64,000 nucleotides of DNA from Collinsella sp. (lineage in GTDB: Bacteria; Actinomycetota; Coriobacteriia; Coriobacteriales; Coriobacteriaceae). Of the stretch, positions 1 through 8,267 are shown piece after piece; the stretch's first letter is position 1, and every line of letters starts with the position of its first letter. Position numbers and translations under genes: made by a program. The notes beneath the pieces were generated by a model. That model was not told where the DNA came from. It did not search any database and saw nothing but the letters and a program-made list of their open reading frames with translations. The DNA lies in contig DXMA01000010.1 in NCBI GenBank assembly GCA_019414445.1, forward strand, positions 1-64,000, read 5' to 3'.

Positions 1-46
1 CATGGTCGTGGGCATCATCGGCGCGTTCTTCGGCGTGCTGGCGTAA
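1..46 (+). CDS. 3' end of a mannose-family PTS EIID gene (partial)
   Basis: Only the last 14 codons are in the window, reading MVVGIIGAFFGVLA and then TAA. The end closely resembles the C-terminus of the complete EIID at 4364-5200 (SIAGAFFGVLGVQ), so this is probably the last gene of a second mannose-family PTS operon lying upstream. A strong terminator follows. The call rests on this short similarity alone. Confidence 0.5.
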   Translation, partial: MVVGIIGAFFGVLA

Positions 47-80
47 GGGCCCGGCTGCATAGATTTTCGTTGCAACCTGG

Positions 81-120
81 AAAGGGGATGGAGCAGGCCT
101 ATGCCCTCCATCCCCTTTTT
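81..120 (+). terminator. Rho-independent terminator after the upstream EIID gene
   Basis: AAAGGGGATGGAG (81-93) pairs with CTCCATCCCCTTT (106-118) across a 12-base loop, and the right arm ends in a run of five T. It separates the upstream PTS gene from the MFS gene. Confidence 0.85.
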
Positions 121-137
121 GTATAGAAGGAGTTCGT

Positions 138-1352
138 ATGTTCGCGAAGGATCGCGAAGCAATGCGCCTGACGCCGGCAGAGGTCAGGCTGATTCTTATT
201 GAGTCCCTGCAGTGGTGCGCCAACAACGCGGTCTACTTTTTGGGGCTTATCGGTGCGGCCACGTATGATCTGGCTGGCACGGCCTTTTTGGTTGCCGCCA
301 TTACGCTCGTGCGCAATCTTATGACGTCGGTGGGCAATATGGTGTCGGGCTCGGTCATCGATCGCTTTGGACCGCGCCGGACGTCGTTTGTGACGTGCGT
401 GATTACGGCAGTGCTATCGCTTGGCGTGGGGTTGGCGCCGTTGTCTGTCCCCGGGCTTGTGTTTGCCGCGTGCGTCTTGGGACTTGCGGGCGGCTTTATC
501 AACACCTGCACGCATGCGTTTCCGGGATACCTGGAGTCGACCACCGAGGGCCGTACCCGCGTGAACGGCCTCATGGTGTTCTACAGCAATATCGCCTATA
601 CCGCTGGCCCGCTGCTCGGCGGTGCCATCGTGAGCTGTTTTGCCACGCAATCGGTCTATCTGCTCATGGCGGGCATGATGGGTGTGGCGGCCGTGCTCTC
701 CTTGGGCTGTCACGAGTGTGTTGCTCCCGCAAAAGGGGAGAAGCCGAAGGGCGGTATTTTGGGCGGCATGGCCGAGGGTGCGCGACTTACGTTTCGCGAC
801 CACGACCTGCGCCTCATCTTTATCTCGGGCTTTTTGGGTTTCTTTGCGTTTGGCGCGTTCGATTCGCTGGAGTCGTTGTTCTATCGCGATGTGCTCAACG
901 TGGATATCGTCTGGCTGGGCTGGCTGTCCTCGGTCGTGGGCCTCACTTCCTCGGTGGGCGCGTTCATCCTGACCAAGCTTTCTGCCCGCCATGTCAACCT
1001 GCGATTGCTGCTCGGCGCGCTCATGGCCGTGGGCATTGGGTCCATGGTGTACGTGGGCACCGATATGCTGGGGGTCGCGATTATCGGTCAGGCGATTAAC
1101 GGTCTGGCCTGGGGATTCCTGGAACCGCTGCAGATGATCTTGATTCAGGAGCGCGCCGACATCAAATACCTGGGGCGCATTACCGGCTTTGTGCGTTTTG
1201 GCCTGATGAGCGCCGGCGTGCTGCCGCTGCTGGCGGCTCCGTTTTTGGCGGAGGCTTTGGGCGTTCAGGCGGTGCTGTTTGGGGCATCGACCATTATTGC
1301 GCTGGTAGGAACGCTGTTCTTTGTCACACAAGGGAGGCGCCAGAGGCGTTAG
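138..1352 (+). CDS. MFS transporter, 12-TM type
   Basis: A 404-residue membrane protein with about twelve hydrophobic segments and the usual MFS plan of two six-helix halves. The loop after helix 2 carries DRFGPRR, a form of the MFS loop 2-3 motif (GxxxDRxGRR). The start at 138 is set by an AAGGAG ribosome site eight bases upstream. The substrate cannot be read from the sequence. It lies just upstream of the sugar-amine PTS operon, separated by an intergenic region with an inverted repeat, so it may export or import a related compound or may be unrelated. It has its own position between two terminator or operator regions and is probably transcribed alone. Confidence 0.8.
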   Translation: MFAKDREAMRLTPAEVRLILIESLQWCANNAVYFLGLIGAATYDLAGTAFLVAAITLVRNLMTSVGNMVSGSVIDRFGPRRTSFVTCVITAVLSLGVGLAPLSVPGLVFAACVLGLAGGFINTCTHAFPGYLESTTEGRTRVNGLMVFYSNIAYTAGPLLGGAIVSCFATQSVYLLMAGMMGVAAVLSLGCHECVAPAKGEKPKGGILGGMAEGARLTFRDHDLRLIFISGFLGFFAFGAFDSLESLFYRDVLNVDIVWLGWLSSVVGLTSSVGAFILTKLSARHVNLRLLLGALMAVGIGSMVYVGTDMLGVAIIGQAINGLAWGFLEPLQMILIQERADIKYLGRITGFVRFGLMSAGVLPLLAAPFLAEALGVQAVLFGASTIIALVGTLFFVTQGRRQRR

Positions 1353-1370
1353 CTATACATTCAATTCTAA

Positions 1371-1440
1371 TTTAATACCACTCACCAGAGAATTTCGACC
1401 GTTCACCGAGGATTGGAGCAGATTGATAAGTGGTATTAAA
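1371..1440. promoter_or_regulatory. Perfect 12-bp inverted repeat, candidate operator of the SIS/PTS operon
   Basis: TTTAATACCACT (1371-1382) and AGTGGTATTAAA (1429-1440) are exact reverse complements, 58 bp apart start to start. They lie before a good -10 box (TATAAT, 1460-1465), and the right half-site overlaps where the -35 box should be. A third GGTAT lies at 1467. GGTATnnTACC-like sites are typical of GntR-family sugar regulators, but no regulator gene is in the window, so the binding protein is unknown. Confidence 0.6.
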
Positions 1441-1459
1441 AACACATTAGGTGTATGTC

Positions 1460-1465
1460 TATAAT
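1460..1465 (+). promoter_or_regulatory. -10 box of the SIS deglycase promoter
   Basis: A consensus TATAAT lies 58 bases before the chosen ATG. The -35 region is poor (TTAAAA at 1436-1441) and coincides with an operator half-site, which would suit a promoter that needs an activator or is regulated by occlusion. Confidence 0.5.
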
Positions 1466-1522
1466 TGGTATCGAAAAGAAACGCGATGTATAGAGTTGCG
1501 TGCAGGACAGAAAGGAAAAGCC

Positions 1523-2584
1523 ATGAAGGAAACCGAGAAGATCGAGATCATGCATTTCGACCAGGAGGGCTATCTCGAGGACGGCAAGGCGCTCTACGAG
1601 ACCGGCAAGAAGATGACCGCGCTCGCCGACAAGGTCGCCGACGAGGGCTACGACGCCGTGTTCCTGATGGGCGTCGGCGGCACCTGGGACGAGCTCATGC
1701 AGCTCGAGTACCTCATGAACAAGTTCGGCGACCGCGACCTCGAGGTCTACCTGATCCACGCCGCCGAGTGGAACGTCATGGGCCACAGGCGCATGACCGA
1801 GAAGTCCGTCGTGCTCACCGCCTCCGAGTCCGGCACCACCCCCGAGGTCCTCGAGGCCGTCAAGAAGATGAAGGAAAAGGGCATTCGCGTCTACGCCATG
1901 ACCAAGCCCGAGGGCCCCATCGGCCAGGCTGTCGGCGCCGAGAACTGCGTCGCCATGGCTTCTGACCATGGTTCGGGCGGCTGCGAGAAGGGCTACTACC
2001 TCGCCGACTGCTTCGGCCTGCGCCTGCTCAACCGCCGCGGCTGCTTCCCCAAGTTCGATCTGTTTATCGAGCAGACCAAGGACATCTGGAAGGACATGCT
2101 CGATATCCGCAAGCGCTTCGAGCCGCGCGCCGAGGAGCTCGCCAAGAAGTACGCCCTGGCCCCCTACACCATGTTCATCGGCTCCGGCGCCCTGTGGGGC
2201 GAGACCATCCTGTTCTCGATGTGCATCCTGGAGGAGATGCAGTGGAAGCGCACCCGCTACATCACCTCGGCCGACTTCTTCCACGGCACCCTCGAGCTCG
2301 TGGAGCCCGGCGTCCCCGTGTTCCTGTTCATGGGCGAGGACGAGAACCGCAAGCTCGACGAGCGCGTCCGCGCCTTCCTGACCCGCGGCGTGACCGGCGA
2401 CACCGACATCAACATCATCGACACCGCCGAGTTCGCGATCCCCGGCCTTGACGACGAGTTCCGCGTCATCGTGTCTCCGTGGATCCTTTCCTCGCTGATC
2501 ACCGATCGCCTTGCCGCTTACTACGAGACGGTCACCAAGCACAACCTCAACTACCGTCGCTACTATCACCAGTTCGACTACTAA
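1523..2584 (+). CDS. frlB: SIS-domain phosphosugar deglycase (fructoselysine/glucoselysine-6-P deglycase-like)
   Basis: A 353-residue protein with two SIS sugar-isomerase domains. SIS1 has GVGGTWDEL near residue 44 and the phosphate-binding TASESGTTPEV near residue 90. SIS2 has the HGTLELV segment typical of FrlB/GfrE-type deglycases, which split fructoselysine-6-P or glucoselysine-6-P into an amino acid and glucose-6-P. The ATG at 1523 follows a GAAAGGAAAAG ribosome site. Codon use is strongly biased to GCC, CTC, GAG and AAG compared with neighbours, which suggests high expression. A terminator follows, yet the EIIABCD genes lie immediately downstream. Substrate identity (which amino acid adduct) is inferred from family and context. 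Confidence 0.72.
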   Translation: MKETEKIEIMHFDQEGYLEDGKALYETGKKMTALADKVADEGYDAVFLMGVGGTWDELMQLEYLMNKFGDRDLEVYLIHAAEWNVMGHRRMTEKSVVLTASESGTTPEVLEAVKKMKEKGIRVYAMTKPEGPIGQAVGAENCVAMASDHGSGGCEKGYYLADCFGLRLLNRRGCFPKFDLFIEQTKDIWKDMLDIRKRFEPRAEELAKKYALAPYTMFIGSGALWGETILFSMCILEEMQWKRTRYITSADFFHGTLELVEPGVPVFLFMGEDENRKLDERVRAFLTRGVTGDTDINIIDTAEFAIPGLDDEFRVIVSPWILSSLITDRLAAYYETVTKHNLNYRRYYHQFDY

Positions 2585-2612
2585 TAGTTGACCACTCATT
2601 TAAGAAGCACCC

Positions 2613-2641
2613 TGCCCGGGCGCATGCGTCCGGGCATTTTT
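2613..2641 (+). terminator. Terminator/attenuator between deglycase and PTS genes
   Basis: TGCCCGG (2613-2619) and CCGGGCA (2630-2636) form a hairpin followed by five T. It probably lets the deglycase be made in excess over the PTS subunits. Confidence 0.75.
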
Positions 2642-2670
2642 ATGCCGAAATTCGCTAGGAAGGGGATCGA

Positions 2671-3087
2671 ATGAGGCAGTTTATCGTGGCGTCCCATGCT
2701 CATTTCGCGTCTGGAATCGTCGAGAGCATCGGCCTGCTTTCCGGTGAGCGCGAAAACGTCCATGCGCTCTCTATGTATGTCGACGGAAACGAGGACCTGT
2801 CCAAGGAGGCTGCAGCGATTCTGGACGGCTTTGCCGCGGACGACGAAGTTGTCGTGTGCACTGACCTCTTTGGCGGCAGCGTCAACAACGAGTTCACCAA
2901 GATCGTCCAGACGCGTCCCCGCACGTACCTCGTGACCAATATGAACTTGCCACTCCTTATTCAGCTGCTGTTCGTACCCGATTCCACTCCGATCGACGAG
3001 GCCATTCGCCAGATCGTCGAGGCGGACGACACTAAGGTCAAGTACGTCAACGACCTGCTGGGGCAGGCCGAACTCGATGAGTTTTAA
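2671..3087 (+). CDS. PTS mannose/fructose/sorbose-family EIIA
   Basis: A 138-residue cytosolic phosphotransfer domain. The N-terminus VASHAHFASGI holds the conserved phospho-accepting histidine (His9) of EIIA-Man proteins, and DLFGGSVNNEF near residue 68 is the conserved second loop. An AGGAAGGGG ribosome site precedes the ATG. It takes phosphate from HPr and passes it to the EIIB encoded 16 bases downstream. First gene of the EIIA-B-C-D set. Confidence 0.9.
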   Translation: MRQFIVASHAHFASGIVESIGLLSGERENVHALSMYVDGNEDLSKEAAAILDGFAADDEVVVCTDLFGGSVNNEFTKIVQTRPRTYLVTNMNLPLLIQLLFVPDSTPIDEAIRQIVEADDTKVKYVNDLLGQAELDEF

Positions 3088-3103
3088 TCGTTAGGAGCAC
3101 ATC

Positions 3104-3574
3104 ATGATTCAGATGATTCGTGTAGATTATCGACTGCTTCACGGCCAGGTTGCCGTTAGCTGGACCTCGGCTCTGGGTGCCGACTGCATCCTGTTAGTGA
3201 GCGACACGGTCCTCAATGACAAGCTTCGTCTGCAGGCCCTGTCCCTTGCAAAGCCCGAAGGATGCAAGGTCGTCGTCAAAAACACCGAGGATGCTGTCAA
3301 GGCGCTCCAGAGCGGTGTAACCGATAAGTACAAACTCTTCGTGGTTTGCGAGACGATTCAGCAGGCCGGTGCCGTCGCCAAGGCGATGGGAGTCAAGAAA
3401 ATCAACCTCGGCAACGTTGCCTTTAGCGAGAATGCCCGTCAGGTCTCGACGAGCGTGTTCCTCACGCCCGAGAACGAGGCCTACGTGAAGGAGCTGCTCG
3501 GCGAGGGCTATGAACTGTTCATTCAGATGATTCCGGCAGATGCGAAGACTGACGCCGCGAAGGTCATCGGTTAG
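3104..3574 (+). CDS. PTS mannose-family EIIB
   Basis: 156 residues. The opening MIRVDYRLLHGQV is the EIIB-Man signature, with His13 as the phosphorylated residue. NLGNVAF in the middle and the VKELLGEGYELFIQMIP tail are also family-typical. It relays phosphate from EIIA to the sugar carried by EIIC/EIID. It is eight bases from the EIIC start, so translation is probably coupled. Confidence 0.92.
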   Translation: MIQMIRVDYRLLHGQVAVSWTSALGADCILLVSDTVLNDKLRLQALSLAKPEGCKVVVKNTEDAVKALQSGVTDKYKLFVVCETIQQAGAVAKAMGVKKINLGNVAFSENARQVSTSVFLTPENEAYVKELLGEGYELFIQMIPADAKTDAAKVIG

Positions 3575-3582
3575 GGGCCGTC

Positions 3583-4374
3583 ATGGTTATCAAGACAATC
3601 CTGATTTTCCTTATTGCCCTTTTGGGTTATTCCGAGTGGCTGACGGGCACGAGCTACCTCCAGCGCCCGATCGTGCTCGGACCTCTGGTTGGCCTTGTCA
3701 TGGGCGACATGGTGACCGGCACGATCATGGGCGCCACGATGGAGCTTGCCATGGTCGGCGCCATCTCGGTCGGCGCCTATAACCCGCCCGATACGATTTC
3801 CGGCACTATCCTGGGCGTATCTCTTGCCATGCAGGCCGGCGCGGACGCTTCGGCGGCCCTGACCCTGGGTATTCCTATCGCCACGATCGTCCTGGCGCTC
3901 GACACGGCCCTGGGCCAACCGGTCATGCTGCTGCTGGTGCACCGTATCGACAAAAACGTCGAGGACGGAGACACCAAGGCCATCACGCGCAACATGCTCA
4001 TCGCCGGTTACGCGCAGAGCTGGTGCGGCCTGCTGATTATTCCCCTGGCATTCTTCTTTGGTGCCGATGCTGTTGCCAGCCTGCTCAACATCATCCCCGA
4101 TTTCGTTCAGACCGGCATGGATGTCGCCGCCGCCTTCTTGCCCGCACTCGGCTTTGCGATGCTGGCGCAGATGATTATGAACAAAACAGTGGCTCCGTTC
4201 TTCTTCGCTGGCTTCTTCCTCGTCGCCTACTTTGGCATTAGCACGACGGGCGTGGCGATCTTTGCCGCGATCATCGTCGTCGCGATGACGGTTTTGGGTG
4301 ATAAGAAAAAAGCGGAGCAGCCCGCAGCGGCAACCGAGGATCCTGCGATTGGGAGTGGGTTCGATGAGTTTTAA
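3583..4374 (+). CDS. PTS mannose-family EIIC, membrane channel
   Basis: 263 residues, very hydrophobic. It has the family segments RPIVLGPLVGLVMGD near residue 28 and TMELAMVGAISVGAYNPPD near residue 52. With EIID it forms the sugar channel in the membrane. The C-terminus is a short charged and alanine-rich tail that overlaps the EIID start by 11 bases, a tight coupling. Confidence 0.92.
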   Translation: MVIKTILIFLIALLGYSEWLTGTSYLQRPIVLGPLVGLVMGDMVTGTIMGATMELAMVGAISVGAYNPPDTISGTILGVSLAMQAGADASAALTLGIPIATIVLALDTALGQPVMLLLVHRIDKNVEDGDTKAITRNMLIAGYAQSWCGLLIIPLAFFFGADAVASLLNIIPDFVQTGMDVAAAFLPALGFAMLAQMIMNKTVAPFFFAGFFLVAYFGISTTGVAIFAAIIVVAMTVLGDKKKAEQPAAATEDPAIGSGFDEF

Positions 4375-5200
4375 GTTTGAGTCTTCTTACGACGGGCTGA
4401 TTTCCCGCGCAGACCTTAAGAAGCTGTTCTGGCGCTCGATTCCCTATGAGCATTCCTGGAACTACGAGCGTATGGGCCATATCGGCTTTATGTGGGCCCT
4501 TATGCCGATCCTTCGCAAGCTGTATCCGCAGGATGCGGACTTTAAGGCCGCCCTTAAGCGCCATATGGAGCTCTATAACGTCACGCCGTACATCTCGACG
4601 CTTCCCATGTCCATCGCCGCTGCAATGGAGGAGGTCAACGCTACTGACGATAGCTTTGACACGAGCGCGATCTCTAATGTCAAGCTTGCTTTGATGGGGC
4701 CGCTGTCCGGCGTGGGCGATGCTTTCTACTGGGGCACGCTGCGAATTTTGGCAACGGGTGTCGGCACGTCGCTGGCGCTGCAGGGCTCTATTCTTGGCCC
4801 GATTTTGTTCCTGCTCGTGTTCAACGTTCCTCACTACATCATCCGTTACCTGCTGACGTTTGTGGGATATCGCTTTGGCTCGGACATGATCAGCAAGGTC
4901 CAGGAATCGGGCATTATGGACACGATCGTCAAGATGGCCTCTATCATGGGCGCCATGGTGATCGGTGCTATGACCATGGAGATGGTCACCGTGGACATTC
5001 CGCTCATGGTCGGTGCGGGCGATGGTGCTCAGACGCTCGCCGAGCTGCTCAACGGAATCTTCCCGGGCTTTGTCACGATGGGGCTGTTTGGAATTGTCTA
5101 TCTCATGCTCAAGAAGAAGATGAATCCGCTGCTCATCATGCTTGTGATCCTGCTCGTGAGTATCGCTGGCGCGTTCTTTGGAGTGCTTGGTGTCCAGTAG
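4364..5200 (+). CDS. PTS mannose-family EIID
   Basis: 278 residues from the ATG at 4364 inside the end of EIIC. Family landmarks are the soluble N-terminal helix (LFWRSIPYEHSWNYERMGHIGFMW), the VTPYISTLP segment, and ALMGPLSGVGDAFYWGTLR followed by C-terminal membrane helices. Longer upstream reading (from 4298) lies entirely inside EIIC and has no ribosome site. It completes a full EIIABCD set. No sugar kinase is needed, because the substrate enters as a 6-phosphate, matching the deglycase upstream. Confidence 0.92.
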   Translation: MSFKFESSYDGLISRADLKKLFWRSIPYEHSWNYERMGHIGFMWALMPILRKLYPQDADFKAALKRHMELYNVTPYISTLPMSIAAAMEEVNATDDSFDTSAISNVKLALMGPLSGVGDAFYWGTLRILATGVGTSLALQGSILGPILFLLVFNVPHYIIRYLLTFVGYRFGSDMISKVQESGIMDTIVKMASIMGAMVIGAMTMEMVTVDIPLMVGAGDGAQTLAELLNGIFPGFVTMGLFGIVYLMLKKKMNPLLIMLVILLVSIAGAFFGVLGVQ

Positions 5201-5230
5201 GGTATCCGTCATAATGAAAACAATGTAAGA

Positions 5231-5266
5231 GGGGGCGTCGCGCACACTGTGCTGCGGCGCCCTTTT
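5231..5266 (+). terminator. GC-rich terminator after EIID
   Basis: GGGCGTCGC-GCAC and GTGC-T-GCGGCGCCC form a long hairpin with a three-base loop and one bulge, followed by TTTT. The epimerase gene begins only 18 bases later, so some read-through is likely. Confidence 0.75.
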
Positions 5267-5283
5267 GCCGAAAGGTGGACAAG

Positions 5284-6120
5284 ATGGAGTATCCGCAGCT
5301 TGCCGTCATGAATATCAGCCATCGTTATTTTGACCTTGAGGAATTCTTTTCTTCGGCAGCGGCCTCGGGCTATACGTGTTGCGAGCTTTGGACCGGGGCG
5401 ATGCATCTGTATGTCGATTGCCATGGATACGATTCGCTCGAGCGGGTACGGGAGCTGTCGCAGCGGTATGGGGTTCGGATTGTGGGGCTTTGTCCCGAAC
5501 AGAACAACCCCAAGCCGTGGAATATCGCGGCGCGCGGGAATGAGGCGCGTGCCCGCACGCTCGCGTACTTTAAGAACGTTGTAGATATCGCGGCGGAACT
5601 TGGAGCCGAGCAGGTCATGGTCTCGAGCGGCTGGGCATTTTTGAACGAGCCGATCGAGGACGCGTGGGGTCGCAGCGCCTCGATGCTGCGTGCGATTGCC
5701 GAGCATGCGGGAGAGCGCGGCGTGCGACTGGTGCTCGAGGCCCTACAGCCGGTTGAGTCGATGATCGTGAACTCGGCGGCCGATACGAAGCGCATGATCG
5801 AGGCAGTTGATCATCCGGCACTTAAGGCGTGTCTGGATTTGGGCGCTATGGCGGTGGCGGGGGATACCATCGACGATTATTTTGATCTGCTTGGCGATGA
5901 TGTCGCCCACGTGCATTTTGTCGATGTTGCGGCAGATGGCACGACGCATCTTGCTTGGGGTGACGGCGACCGCGATATGCGCGCCGACCTGGATAGGCTG
6001 GTGGCGCGCGGCTATCGCGGAGTTGTTTCGGCCGAGACCTATGATTGGCGCTATTTCGCCAATCCCGCGGCAGCCGACGCTCAGGTTATGGCGGAGTACC
6101 GACGCGCGATTGGCGCCTAA
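5284..6120 (+). CDS. frlC: TIM-barrel sugar-phosphate isomerase/epimerase (FrlC-like)
   Basis: 278 residues of the AP-endonuclease-2-like TIM-barrel family. Visible metal-binding positions include Glu in LEALQP, ACLDLGAMA, the VHFVDV strand and Glu in SAETYDW near the end. FrlC of Escherichia coli (about 276 residues) epimerises psicoselysine to fructoselysine. Length and position beside an FrlB-like deglycase and a PTS support that role, but the family is broad. The ATG at 5284 is preferred over GTG 5275 because AGGTGG lies six bases before it. Confidence 0.65.
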   Translation: MEYPQLAVMNISHRYFDLEEFFSSAAASGYTCCELWTGAMHLYVDCHGYDSLERVRELSQRYGVRIVGLCPEQNNPKPWNIAARGNEARARTLAYFKNVVDIAAELGAEQVMVSSGWAFLNEPIEDAWGRSASMLRAIAEHAGERGVRLVLEALQPVESMIVNSAADTKRMIEAVDHPALKACLDLGAMAVAGDTIDDYFDLLGDDVAHVHFVDVAADGTTHLAWGDGDRDMRADLDRLVARGYRGVVSAETYDWRYFANPAAADAQVMAEYRRAIGA

Positions 6121-6446
6121 GTGGGACAGGGCGCCGAGTTGGCGTTTGACGCTTTTTGAGAAACGGGACGTGCTTTCCGCTTGAGGCTTCTGGCGGAAAG
6201 CACGTCCCAGAACAGGCGCTCAGAATGGGACACACTTTCCGCTGAGGACCTCAACCGGAAACCGCATCCCAGTTTTTGGCTGGCGGGCGGGACGCGCTTT
6301 CCCCTATGTTTCCAAATGAATACGCTATGAGCCGAGGAGGACGATTCTCCCCGCAAACACTCTAGTATGCTAAAGTACCCAGAAGACCGGCGGAGCTATG
6401 CCGGTCTTCTGCTCTATATGAAACACAGCATGAGGAGGCTCACCAG
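6121..6446. repeat. Intergenic stretch with a cluster of GGGACnnnCTTTCCGC palindromes
   Basis: GGGACGTGCTTTCCGC (6165-6180) and its exact reverse complement (6193-6208) form a 16-bp hairpin with a 12-base loop. A diverged second copy (6226-6241 against 6256-6271) follows, then a half copy near 6290. A separate perfect 11-bp hairpin lies at 6381-6410, just before hisZG. No gene is seen here. The palindromes look like a dispersed family of this genome and may also stop transcription from the epimerase side. Confidence 0.7.
6381..6410 (+). promoter_or_regulatory. Perfect 11-bp hairpin in the his leader
   Basis: AGAAGACCGGC (6381-6391) and GCCGGTCTTCT (6400-6410) pair perfectly around an 8-base loop. 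They lie 36 bases before the hisZG ATG and just after a possible -10 (TATGCT, 6366-6371). There is no T run, so it is not a simple terminator. A repressor site or a 5' mRNA structure is possible. Confidence 0.45.
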
Positions 6447-8162
6447 ATGACGGCCACACCGTGGGGATTCCGGGACATATTGCCCGAGGAGGCTCAGGCG
6501 CGCGAGGAGATTGCGCTGACGGTGAAGGGCTGCTTCAGGGAGCATCATTACCTTCCGGTCGAGACGCCGCTGCTCGAGGACAAGGGTTCGCTCGAGGAAG
6601 GCGGCCGCATTGCGGACACGCCGTTTAAGCTCTTTGATGACGACGGTCGCCTGCTGGTGGTCCGTCCCGACAACACATTGCCGATCGTGCGTCTGGTTTC
6701 GACCCGCATGCGCGCGGCCGACCTGCCCCTACGCCTGCGCTACGAGGCGCCGGTGGTTCGTGAGTACCAGCGCAATGCCGGCGGCTCGCGCCAGTTTACA
6801 CAGCTGGGCTTTGAGCTTATCGGTGCGGGCGACACCGCGGGCGATGTCGAGATTGTCTCGCTCGTGGCCGAGGCGGTGCGCAAGCTGGCGCTGCCCGATG
6901 CGCGCATTATCGCAGGTAGCGTGCGTCCGTTTAAGGAGCTGCTCGCGGCGTGCGAGGATCGCGAGCTGGCTGCCGAGGCCCTGCGCTGCGTGCACGCCAA
7001 CGACTTTGTGGGCCTCGATGCCCGCGTGGCGGCAAGCGCCGAGTCCGATGCCGTCAAGGTTGCCATTAGCGAGCTGCCGCGCTTGCACGGCGGCGCCGAG
7101 GTACTCGACCGCGTCGATGTGCTTCTGGCGGCGGCGGGCATTGTCGCGCCGCTCACGCGCGAGCTGCGCGCCCTGGTCGAGGGCCTGGCTCCCGAGGACG
7201 CCCAGGTGCTGTCGTTCGACTTCTCCATCATGAACTCGTTCGATTACTACACGGGTCTGGTCTTTAAGGCCTATGCCGGTGGCTTGCCCGATCCGGTCGG
7301 TTCGGGTGGACGCTACGACTCCATCTTTACCGGCGCATTTGGCGACGGCATCGAGGTACCGGCGGCGGGTTTCGCCTTTTCGCTCGAGCGTCTGGAGGCT
7401 GCGCACACCTCGGCCGAGGACGCTGCTTCCGATGGCGATCACGCCGCGGGCCGTGGCGCCGAGGGCCCGCTGCGCATCGCCGTGCCCAAGGGCTCGCTCA
7501 AGGCCGATACGCTCGACGTGCTCGAAGCCGCGGGCCTGGACGTCTCTGAGTTGCGCGATCCGGGCCGTCACCTAATCGTGCGCGGCCGCGACACGCGTGC
7601 CGGTGAGGGCGCGGTCGGAGATATCGAGTTTGTTATCGTGCGCCCCAGCGATGCGCCCGCCTTTGTGGGCTGCGGCGGTGCCGATTGCGGCATCTGCGGT
7701 TGGGACTCGCTTATCGAGGCCGACCTCAACCTGCTGCAGCTGGTCGATCTGGGCTACGGCCTGTGCACTTTCATTGAGGCGGAGCCCGCGTGGCGCGCCG
7801 GCCAGGCCGAGCGCAACTATGCCCGCCGCGGGTCGCTTCGCGTGGCTACCAAGTATCCGCGCATCGCGAGCGCCTGGTATGCCGAGCGCGGTGTGAACGC
7901 CGATATCGTCTCGCTGCACGGTAACATTGAGCTGGGTCCCATCGTCGGCATGACCGATCGCATCGTGGATATTACCGCCACGGGCGCCACGCTGCGCGAT
8001 AACGACCTCGTTATTACTGGTCGCATTATGGACTGCACGGCCCGCTTCTTTGTCAATCCGGGTGCCGCACGTCTGGATCCGCGCGTACGCAATCTGGCAG
8101 ATCGCTTGGCGGCAGCCGTGAAGGACAAGCATTTTGAGCCCGTTGCGGGCTCGGCACAATAG
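6447..8162 (+). CDS. hisZG: HisZ-HisG fusion: ATP phosphoribosyltransferase, regulatory plus catalytic chains
   Basis: 571 residues. Residues 1 to about 325 are a HisZ (class II HisRS-like) domain: GFRDILPEEA, RPDNTLPIVR, REYQRNAGGSRQFTQLGFELIG, FDYYTGLVFKAYAGG and GSGGRYDSI. An alanine/aspartate-rich linker (about 326-345) leads to a short-form HisG catalytic domain, with RIAVPKGSLKADTL, ATKYPRIA and the PRPP-binding segment DIVDITATGATLRDNDL. Together they catalyse the first committed step, PRPP plus ATP to phosphoribosyl-ATP. In most bacteria with short HisG the two chains are separate. First gene of the his operon. A GAGGAGG site precedes the ATG. Confidence 0.93.
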   Translation: MTATPWGFRDILPEEAQAREEIALTVKGCFREHHYLPVETPLLEDKGSLEEGGRIADTPFKLFDDDGRLLVVRPDNTLPIVRLVSTRMRAADLPLRLRYEAPVVREYQRNAGGSRQFTQLGFELIGAGDTAGDVEIVSLVAEAVRKLALPDARIIAGSVRPFKELLAACEDRELAAEALRCVHANDFVGLDARVAASAESDAVKVAISELPRLHGGAEVLDRVDVLLAAAGIVAPLTRELRALVEGLAPEDAQVLSFDFSIMNSFDYYTGLVFKAYAGGLPDPVGSGGRYDSIFTGAFGDGIEVPAAGFAFSLERLEAAHTSAEDAASDGDHAAGRGAEGPLRIAVPKGSLKADTLDVLEAAGLDVSELRDPGRHLIVRGRDTRAGEGAVGDIEFVIVRPSDAPAFVGCGGADCGICGWDSLIEADLNLLQLVDLGYGLCTFIEAEPAWRAGQAERNYARRGSLRVATKYPRIASAWYAERGVNADIVSLHGNIELGPIVGMTDRIVDITATGATLRDNDLVITGRIMDCTARFFVNPGAARLDPRVRNLADRLAAAVKDKHFEPVAGSAQ

Positions 8163-8189
8163 CGCGAGCACGCACGGGCGCCCCAACGT

Positions 8190-8235
8190 CCGGGCGGCGG
8201 GCCGACTGGCGCCGCCGCCCGGTCTCTCGTTTTTC
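8190..8235 (+). terminator. GC-rich hairpin between hisZG and hisD
   Basis: CCGGGCGGCG and its complement (8190-8222) form a very stable stem, followed by a T-rich run containing TTTTT. It may act as a partial terminator inside the operon, lowering hisD relative to hisZG. Confidence 0.5.
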
Positions 8236-8267
8236 GAACACAACCTCGACCGATAGGGGATACCGAA

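Noticed and set aside
1436..2599. 387-codon open frame antisense to the SIS deglycase
   Set aside because: It arises from the strong GCC/CTC/GAG codon bias of the real gene, and its product is low-complexity.
6418..6450. Ten-codon ORF overlapping the hisZG start, as a possible his attenuator leader peptide
   Set aside because: It has only one histidine codon and no ribosome site, and the nearby hairpin lacks a T run.
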